Positions 30,693-36,127 of a stretch of DNA of 36,127 nt are shown here, in pieces. Below the pieces are notes generated by a model. The model searched no databases. It had not been told where the DNA came from and saw only the letters and a program-made list of their open reading frames with translations. The first letter of the stretch is position 1; every line of letters starts with the position of its first letter. The stretch is taken from positions 1-36,127 of the forward strand of contig CALAEY010000020.1 in the NCBI GenBank assembly GCA_937891085.1, given 5' to 3'. The position numbers and the translations under genes are program-made. The stretch comes from an uncultured Prevotellaceae bacterium (lineage in GTDB: Bacteria; Bacteroidota; Bacteroidia; Bacteroidales; Bacteroidaceae).

Positions 30693-31727
30693 TCATCCCA
30701 GCGGGACTTCCTGGCTTATTCCAGGTGCCCACTCCAGCTGCACGCTCACGGCCACCTCCATATCGTCGGTGCGCACCGCTCCGCTCTCGTCCACGTATCC
30801 CTTGATGATTTTCAGCTGTCCGGCCCTGAGGGGTTTCTTCAGGCTGAGTATGGTCTGTGTGACGGTGCCGTCGGCCAGTGACACGTAGGCATGCACCTGC
30901 CACAGGACGCTCTCGGCCTCATCGGCCTCAAAGGGGGCGGTGGTCTCTGTCACGACGCGTGTGCCGGCGGGGTCTCTTGAGGGAAAGCTCACCGAGCAAT
31001 AGACTTGCTCCGCACCGTCATCCACGGCTACCCGTGGCGCACGCACCATGGGGAACTTCTGGGCGAAGTGATACAGGCTGTCGGCCACGGTCATGCTGGT
31101 GGCGAAGCCGGTGGAGGCCACGCGCATGCCGGTCATGGTGGCACAGCGCACGGTGTCTACCACCAGGGCAGCCGAGCAGTTGGCCATGTAGAGGCTCACA
31201 TCGAAGGTCTGTCCCTTGCTGGTGGCCAGCCGCATGGGCAGCCGGGCAGTGAACAGTCCCGTGCCGTGCGACGGAACGGTGTCGGCATCCTGTTGGCTCA
31301 GGGCATGCGTGGCACTGTCGCTGCCGCCCGTCACGCTCACGGGTCCGCTGTCGCGCACGTTGGCCAGCGCCGTGTGCAGGTAGGCATGCGGCGACAGGCG
31401 CATCGCATAGGTGGCCGACGTGGCATTCATCTCATGCTCGTCTGCCCGCTGAAGAGCGGTGCTGGCTTCGGCGTCGTAGAACGCCAGTCTCAAGTCTCGC
31501 CCATAGTCGCTGAAGATGTCCCTCAGGTGGTTGCTCAGGGCCTGCCGGGCATAGATGTCGGCTTCCGCTCCCAGCACGGTGTTCAGCTCGGTGCCCTCGT
31601 TGGTCACCAGGTGCATGTCATAGCGTGCCGTGAAGTCAACCTCGCAGTCCTCGTTGTCCTCGTTGATGCAGCCGCTCAGGGTGATGACCAGAGCCAGTCC
31701 GATGCTTCCCAATCTGATATGTCGCAT
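30693..31727 (-). CDS. FimB/Mfa2-type fimbrial anchor subunit
   Basis: A 344-residue lipoprotein that in characterised Mfa systems anchors the fimbria in the outer membrane and limits its length. Lipobox LSGC (residue 20), then INEDNEDC. The second Cys followed by a strand (CEVDFTARYDMHLVTNEG) and the N-terminal DIYARQALSNHLRDIFSDYGRDLRLAFYD are typical of the FimB/Mfa2 family. The C-terminal strands include LKIIKGYVDESGAV and VAVSVQLEWAPGI. A 45-codon upstream extension of the frame lies in the intergenic hairpin and lacks a signal peptide, so the ATG at 31727 (MRHIRLGSIG) is chosen. Confidence 0.86.
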   Translation of the reverse strand: MRHIRLGSIGLALVITLSGCINEDNEDCEVDFTARYDMHLVTNEGTELNTVLGAEADIYARQALSNHLRDIFSDYGRDLRLAFYDAEASTALQRADEHEMNATSATYAMRLSPHAYLHTALANVRDSGPVSVTGGSDSATHALSQQDADTVPSHGTGLFTARLPMRLATSKGQTFDVSLYMANCSAALVVDTVRCATMTGMRVASTGFATSMTVADSLYHFAQKFPMVRAPRVAVDDGAEQVYCSVSFPSRDPAGTRVVTETTAPFEADEAESVLWQVHAYVSLADGTVTQTILSLKKPLRAGQLKIIKGYVDESGAVRTDDMEVAVSVQLEWAPGISQEVPLG

Positions 31728-31771
31728 GTCTCGTCTCAATCGTTGTCTCGTTATTGCTCCCCACCTCCTTG

Positions 31772-31800
31772 CCGCCCTTCCCCTATGCGGGGAGGGACGG
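31772..31800 (-). promoter_or_regulatory. Intercistronic hairpin between major pilin and anchor genes
   Basis: CCGCCCTTCCCC and GGGGAGGGACGG form a stem of about 12 pairs with one mismatch and one G-T pair around a 5-base loop. There is no T-run, so it is more likely an RNA stabiliser or partial attenuator than a full terminator. Placement just downstream of the major pilin fits the need for much more pilin than anchor. Confidence 0.55.
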
Positions 31801-31851
31801 CGTGGAAAGCGTGGATGTTGATATTCTTCTCTTATATATAGGGGGTGAACT

Positions 31852-34014
31852 TTAATTTTCACCCAGTGTTACGTCGAAGGTCAGGCCGTTTCGCCACTTC
31901 AGATCCACACTCAGACCCAGAGAGATTTGGGAAGAGCGCAGGTCGGGCACGGTGACGTAGGCAGACTGCAGAGAGTTCTCACCAATCACGAAGTTGGCTT
32001 CGGTCACGTAGTCCTGAATGAACACGCGCTTTGCCTGAATGGTGCTGCCATCGGTATCGTATGGGGGCAGTGACTGCTTATAGGCATCTGGCCACTCAAT
32101 ATCACCTGCGTTTGTTTGTGGATCCAGCTTACCGATGATGTAGAACGTGCCACCGTTGCGGATAATGTTGTCCTTTCCCCAGAAATCAACTCCGGTTTCG
32201 TTGCGGAACTCCAGCGCTATGTACACGGCCGACTGCTCGTTCACGCTCAGTTTTGGGTCATAGTTGTCCCAAACCATGGTATAGTTGGGGCTAGATTTTG
32301 CTCCGCCGGATTCATCATAAAGAGGAATGGCCGCGCTTGCTATGGCACCGTCATAAACCATTTGGCTGAATTTGGGTTCTGATGCCTTGGCTACATAGTT
32401 CCATCCCATCTCAGCCTCTTGTCCACCTACAACGACACCTGTCAGTGTGAATGGGCTCGTAGTTCCGTTTGCCACTATAATTGCGTCGTCCTCTACAGAC
32501 TCATTTCTTGCCGCTTGAATGGCATTGTTGTTGTCATGCAGATATGGCGCTCCGTATCGTACGGTGGTCTTCAGCAGGGCAGTGCCATAGTTGATGTTTT
32601 CTTTCATGGCCACGCTGCGGGTGGTTGAGATCACATGGCCAAATGTCTGGCTCCAATCAGCGGTCCATGTGCCTTCCCAGTTGGTGGTACCGTTAGGATA
32701 GTCGTTGGTTTCATGCGCAATGTCTGATACACGGATAGGGCTGTTGCCGAAGTAGGTCAGCTCAGCGGGGTACATATAGTTGGCCACGTTGGTGGTTCCT
32801 CCACCCATGCCGCTCATTGGCAAGTCATCAACATAACTCCAAGTGTATATGGTGCTATTGGCATCTGCCTGCGTATTCGTCAGCTGTGCGGCTCCCATGG
32901 GGAGGCCATACGCTGTAGGGAAGTTGTTTAAGTTAGACACGCCAGAAACATCATTAGTATATCCAATGGCATTTGCCACAGTAGCAGTAGCTGCCCAAGG
33001 AGTTGTGGGATTATTTGGGTTGATAATGGAAGTGAGTATACTTCTGATACTTTGGGCAAAATTTTGAGCGACCTTCTCCTGGATGGATACAGGCGTAGCA
33101 GTTGACACCTTGTCGAGAATATCGTTAAGGTCGATCAACATGCGTCCGGTTGCGGCACCCGAACCTGCGCGGATTTCACCCGTATATACTGTGTTCAAGG
33201 CTACGTATGCACCTCCAAGAATCTCGCCGAGAGGACACATGGGAGTTGCTCCAGTCGCGTCAAGGGGAGCCTTGTCATTAACGACTAATTTGCCATCATC
33301 AATCTTCGCGAACTGATTCCAGTGTATCGTGACATGTTCTACTGTTATGTCGTCAGACGTATCACCTTGCGTGTTATGATCCCACTGAACAGTTGCATCA
33401 TTTAATCCAGCAGTGTTGAGGTAGGTGAAAACAGCCGCTATCAAAGCCTGGGCATTATTGAATCCATCCTCATCATGCAATCGTGAGACGAGCTTGAAAG
33501 AGTTGTTTGAGATATCGCCATCTTCATCGACTTTGTACTCAATTTTACCTTCAGTGTCATCTGAGCCACTTTTGATGGCCTTTCCATAGAACAACAGCGT
33601 GTTGGTTGCAGTCGGAAGAGACAGTTCAAGGATTCGGTTGCTCGAGCTGTTTTCGTTATCTGAGGATGTCAGGTATCCAGCGGCCATTATCTGGCCGAAT
33701 CCATACACCTTCTCGGCCGATGTGGCTTCTTTCACGTGATTACCGTCGCTGCTCATTTTATAGGCCATAAGTGTCGCATTGTCGATACCCCTGAAACTCT
33801 GGTTAAGGTCAGCCTGTACGCTGGATGCGGTCATACGGGTGGAGGCACTGTTGTTGGTAGCCACATTCAGCACCAGGTTCACTGGCACGTCGTCGCCCGT
33901 TAATTTGGCGCTGGGGGTGTTCCCCAGATCATCATCAGATGAGCAAGAAGTGAAGCTCATCGAACCTGCGAGAGCAATGACTCCCAACAGGGCAAGGAAT
34001 TTAAAATTTTTCAT
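31852..34014 (-). CDS. Mfa1-family major fimbrial subunit (type V pilin)
   Basis: A 720-residue lipidated pilin precursor: signal peptide, lipobox FTSC (Cys24), acidic SSDDD export tag. An Arg at about residue 60 (ASTRMTAS) is a candidate for the protease cut that starts polymerisation in type V pili. The C-terminal region shows the Mfa1 pattern: VYIALEFRNETG, GGTFYIIGKLDPQ, VFIQDYVTEANFVIGENSLQSAY, then TVPDLRSSQISLGLSVDLKW, with the last strand (TFDVTLGEN) as donor strand. It is longer than P. gingivalis Mfa1, as is common in Prevotella. The coding sequence is AT-richer than its neighbours on both sides, which fits a variable surface antigen gene. Confidence 0.88.
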   Translation of the reverse strand: MKNFKFLALLGVIALAGSMSFTSCSSDDDLGNTPSAKLTGDDVPVNLVLNVATNNSASTRMTASSVQADLNQSFRGIDNATLMAYKMSSDGNHVKEATSAEKVYGFGQIMAAGYLTSSDNENSSSNRILELSLPTATNTLLFYGKAIKSGSDDTEGKIEYKVDEDGDISNNSFKLVSRLHDEDGFNNAQALIAAVFTYLNTAGLNDATVQWDHNTQGDTSDDITVEHVTIHWNQFAKIDDGKLVVNDKAPLDATGATPMCPLGEILGGAYVALNTVYTGEIRAGSGAATGRMLIDLNDILDKVSTATPVSIQEKVAQNFAQSIRSILTSIINPNNPTTPWAATATVANAIGYTNDVSGVSNLNNFPTAYGLPMGAAQLTNTQADANSTIYTWSYVDDLPMSGMGGGTTNVANYMYPAELTYFGNSPIRVSDIAHETNDYPNGTTNWEGTWTADWSQTFGHVISTTRSVAMKENINYGTALLKTTVRYGAPYLHDNNNAIQAARNESVEDDAIIVANGTTSPFTLTGVVVGGQEAEMGWNYVAKASEPKFSQMVYDGAIASAAIPLYDESGGAKSSPNYTMVWDNYDPKLSVNEQSAVYIALEFRNETGVDFWGKDNIIRNGGTFYIIGKLDPQTNAGDIEWPDAYKQSLPPYDTDGSTIQAKRVFIQDYVTEANFVIGENSLQSAYVTVPDLRSSQISLGLSVDLKWRNGLTFDVTLGEN

Positions 34015-34093
34015 TTAAATAACATTTAAGTTAGTAACTAATTTATTTCTATCTATATTTCTTTGCTTTATTTCAATCCTCAATCAATTGCCG

Positions 34094-35578
34094 TTAGTTT
34101 CCCAACAACCGCTGCATCTGGGCGATGGCATCGGCAGCCTCACTCATGCCGCCCTGCTGTGCCTGGCGGAAGAGGCTGAGGGCACCGGTGTAGTCCTTCT
34201 GCAGGGCCGCGAGCACGCCGCGGGCATACTGGGCATGGGCACTGTTTCCGGCCTTCTGCAGGCAGCCCTGTGCACGGCTTAGATCACCGCGGCTCAGGGC
34301 GTTCACGGCGGCGTTCAGGTTGGCCGTCTCATCCTGTGGGTACATGCGCAGGGCGGTATCCCAGACCTCGTTGAAGTCGCTGCTGCCGGCCTGGTACTCC
34401 TGGGCCGCGAGGAAGAACTCCTGCAAGGACAGCTTCTGCGGCTGGCTCTTCACCAGCTGCTTGATCTCGTCTATGTCGCTGAAGCCGCGGATCACGTACT
34501 CTATGCGGTAGTCTGAGTGGCGCAGGCCAGGGTAGACGTTCTGCAGCAGGTACTGGTAGTCACGCTGGTGGCGGCTCTTGATGCGCCACTCCATGGCGTC
34601 CGGCTCCAGACCGCTGTTGCGGATGATGTCCAGAATCTCGTCCCTGCTGCCCAGGTCGCTGGTCTCCAGGTAGGCCACCAGGCCGTCCCAGTCCTCGGCC
34701 ACGTGGTCGGTCTCGTAGGCAGAGGCGGGGAAGTCGTAGAGCTCGGCCACGTAGTTCTTCAGCGCCTCGGTGCGCCCTGCCGCCAGGCGGTCGTTTGCCT
34801 GATAGCCGCCCTCAGGAGAGGCGAAGCCCTTGATGGTGATCTTCCGCACCTGGATGTCGGCATCGTTCCTCACGCTGTCGATGGTGTTCTGTATCTTCTG
34901 CAGCTCGGCGGCGTTGCCGCGGTAGTCGGGACGGATGTCGGTGCGGTTCACCACGAAGTCGATGAACGCCTGTCCTGAGAGGGCGCGGGTCTTCACAGCC
35001 TCCACCTGCGGCTGCAGGTAGACGAAGTGAGGCTGGTAGCCCACGTAGGCGGGCAGGGCCGATGCCACCACGTCGCCGCCTATCACGTCGCAGCATCCCT
35101 CCATCTCCAGTCGGAAGGCCATGCTCAGCGGGCTGTCCTTGAGCCAGCGCACGTCATTGGCGCTGAATGCGGAAGTGCGGTGAACCGTCTCCATCTCGCC
35201 CAGCGGCAGGTAGCTGCCCTCGTCCACCTTATTTAATATATGCGCGCGGTGCAGCTTCCGTGCGTTCTGTGCCCCGCGCCATACCTGCGGCTCCAGAGCC
35301 AGCGTGTCGGTAGGCGAGCAGAGCATCGGGGTGACTATGTAGCTGTAGTTGCTCTTCACGTCTTCTTGTGGAACGAGGTCGTAGTCCACCGTGAGCACGG
35401 TGCCGTCCGGGTTCCAGCGGGCGTTGGTCACCGTCTGCGCGCTGGCTCCGGCCGCCACGAGCAGCAGGAGAGCCAGTGGCCATTGACAATGGACAATGGA
35501 CAATGGAAAATGGACAATTGACAATTGACAATTGACAATTGACAATTCCTTGCGGATGATATTTCTTATAGTCTTCAT
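34094..35578 (-). CDS. DUF3868 protein with OmpA-like and TPR-like regions, fimbrial operon
   Basis: A 494-residue exported protein usually found directly upstream of Mfa1-type pilin genes. An unusual signal peptide carries three heptapeptide repeats (LSIVNCQ, LSIVHFP, LSIVHCQ; residues 12-32), then PLALLLLVAAGASAQ. Residues about 50-195 are DUF3868. An OmpA-like peptidoglycan-binding segment follows (about 205-300, ITIKGFASPEGGYQANDRLAAGRT). The C-terminus is helical and TPR-like (ETANLNAAVNALSRGDLSRAQGCLQKAG). It probably links the fimbrial base to the cell envelope. ATG at 35578 is the start; the in-frame TTG three codons upstream is unlikely. No ATG exists in frame between the 7-base array and the mature part, so expression depends on the array length. 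Confidence 0.85.
   Translation of the reverse strand: MKTIRNIIRKELSIVNCQLSIVHFPLSIVHCQWPLALLLLVAAGASAQTVTNARWNPDGTVLTVDYDLVPQEDVKSNYSYIVTPMLCSPTDTLALEPQVWRGAQNARKLHRAHILNKVDEGSYLPLGEMETVHRTSAFSANDVRWLKDSPLSMAFRLEMEGCCDVIGGDVVASALPAYVGYQPHFVYLQPQVEAVKTRALSGQAFIDFVVNRTDIRPDYRGNAAELQKIQNTIDSVRNDADIQVRKITIKGFASPEGGYQANDRLAAGRTEALKNYVAELYDFPASAYETDHVAEDWDGLVAYLETSDLGSRDEILDIIRNSGLEPDAMEWRIKSRHQRDYQYLLQNVYPGLRHSDYRIEYVIRGFSDIDEIKQLVKSQPQKLSLQEFFLAAQEYQAGSSDFNEVWDTALRMYPQDETANLNAAVNALSRGDLSRAQGCLQKAGNSAHAQYARGVLAALQKDYTGALSLFRQAQQGGMSEAADAIAQMQRLLGN
35486..35548 (-). repeat. Nine 7-base units inside the DUF3868 signal-peptide coding region
   Basis: Three ACAATGG, one AAAATGG, four ACAATTG and one ACAATTC unit (plus strand), 63 bases in total, encode exactly 21 residues as three heptapeptides. 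Since 7 is not a multiple of 3, any change other than a multiple of three units breaks the frame between the start codon and the mature protein. Confidence 0.95.
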
Positions 35579-35593
35579 AATTCTCAATTCTAA

Positions 35594-35684
35594 TCTCTAA
35601 ACTCTAAACCCTAAACTCTAAACTCTAAATTCTAAGCTCTAATCTCTAAACTCTAAACCCTAAACTCTAAACTCTAAACCCTAT
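35594..35684 (-). repeat. TTTAGAG heptad array (13 units) after the DUF3575 gene
   Basis: Thirteen exact 7-base units (TCTCTAA, ACTCTAA, ACCCTAA, ATTCTAA, GCTCTAA, ending ACCCTAT on the plus strand). The DUF3575 stop codon is inside the last unit. Sense-oriented relative to that gene, as at the other gene ends. Confidence 0.95.
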
Positions 35685-36127
35685 TTAATCACATAAACGA
35701 AGTTCACGCTCAGGCGCGGCATCACGAACGCCTTCTTGTCGGTGCCCAGCTTGGCACCGCACTTGGCGCACTCATAGCGGTCGAACCACGTATACCCCAC
35801 GTCGGCACCCACCTCGAACTCGAAGTTCCAGTGGGGGGAGAGCAGCCATGCGTGGCCGTAGCTGGCACCCGCCGCCACCATGTCGCCCTGTCGGCGCTCG
35901 GTCTTAACGGAGGGGTAGAGCCCGAAGGGGAACTTCACGTTGCCCACGTTGAAGTGGCTGTAGACGGCATTCACGGCGAGGAAGTCGCCCGCGAAGATGT
36001 CGCAGAACCAATAACGGGCCTCGGGAGACACGAGGACGTGCTTCCACTTCTTGTTGTCAGAGAACGTGAAAGGATTGTAGCCCGCGCTCAGACCCCCCGT
36101 CCAGTGGTCGGACATACGCCACTCGAA
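35681..36127 (-). CDS. DUF3575 protein, fimbrial operon (partial, enters from right edge)
   Basis: The C-terminal part (148 codons) of an outer-membrane beta-barrel-like protein. The frame is open to the window edge (FEWR before the first internal Met), so the gene begins beyond 36127. Alternating strands with aromatic ends (HVLVSPEARYWFC, FLAVNAVYSHFNVG, FEFEVGADVGYTWFDRYECAKCG, LSVNFVYVIK) are typical of DUF3575. This family commonly precedes DUF3868 and Mfa1 genes in Bacteroidales fimbrial operons. A CxxC pair (YECAKCG) sits in a late loop, as in family members. The role is presumably outer-membrane assembly or anchoring. Confidence 0.85.
   Translation of the reverse strand, partial: FEWRMSDHWTGGLSAGYNPFTFSDNKKWKHVLVSPEARYWFCDIFAGDFLAVNAVYSHFNVGNVKFPFGLYPSVKTERRQGDMVAAGASYGHAWLLSPHWNFEFEVGADVGYTWFDRYECAKCGAKLGTDKKAFVMPRLSVNFVYVIK

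Noticed and set aside
31762..31769. Perfect Shine-Dalgarno (AAGGAGGT) on the minus strand upstream of the anchor gene
   Set aside because: It is about 35 bases from the chosen ATG with no start codon at suitable distance, and Bacteroidetes rarely depend on such sites.
31005..31841. 278-codon plus-strand frame opposite the Mfa2-type gene
   Set aside because: Gly/His-rich shadow frame. The minus-strand protein has a lipobox and the family pattern.
1..36127. tRNA or rRNA genes
   Set aside because: I found no cloverleaf with a GTTCRA-type T-arm or rRNA-like sequence on either strand by reading; a covariance-model scan would be decisive.

Overview
The window reads as Bacteroidales chromosome, most likely a Prevotella-type (Prevotellaceae) gut or oral species. 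Three things point there. Promoters carry the Bacteroidetes -7 element TAnnTTTG, often with a TTG/TTTG box 19-20 bases upstream. The gene families are typical: HU / smalltalk / amidase, GH2 and GH92 lipoprotein or secreted enzymes, DUF3575, DUF3868 and Mfa-type fimbriae. Short heptad repeats fill the intergenic gaps. I place it from family knowledge only; no search was run.

Region 1 (1-6750) is AT-richer and accessory in character. It holds a Fic protein, a tiny membrane ORF, a DUF4143-type ATPase framed by a 13-base direct repeat and a palindrome next to a truncated gene remnant, the HU / smalltalk / amidase cassette with several unexplained hairpins, a HigBA module, a HicAB module bracketed by two copies of the same hairpin, and an orphan DUF6717-like gene.

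Region 2 (6795-13275, minus strand) looks like one long transcription unit. It starts with four translationally overlapping membrane-lipid genes (PgpA-like phosphatase, GtrA-like protein, CDP-alcohol phosphatidyltransferase, AUR1/PAP2-like enzyme) that resemble the Bacteroidetes inositol-lipid cluster but lack an adjacent inositol-phosphate synthase. It continues into a histidine kinase / response regulator pair and ends with a secreted GH2 enzyme.

Region 3 (13318-23710) holds a MalY/PatB aminotransferase, a DUF4332 protein, a membrane-anchored zinc peptidase, a GH92 mannosidase lipoprotein divergent from a GH2-malectin enzyme plus esterase, a DUF4369 protein and PurU. No SusC/SusD pair is present, so this is not a classical polysaccharide utilisation locus.

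Region 4 (23825-36127, minus strand, entering from the right edge) is a type V (Mfa-like) fimbrial operon: DUF3575, DUF3868/OmpA-like, Mfa1-type major pilin, Mfa2/FimB-type anchor, then three large lipoproteins, the middle one with a lectin-like C-terminus suited to a tip adhesin. It ends at a strong hairpin terminator.

The most striking pattern across regions is a set of 7-base-pair tandem arrays of several sequence families. Eight gene ends carry an array that begins at, or within about 10 bases of, the stop codon, with the same orientation relative to the gene. A related array lies inside the signal-peptide coding region of the DUF3868 fimbrial gene, where loss or gain of one 7-base unit would shift the reading frame.
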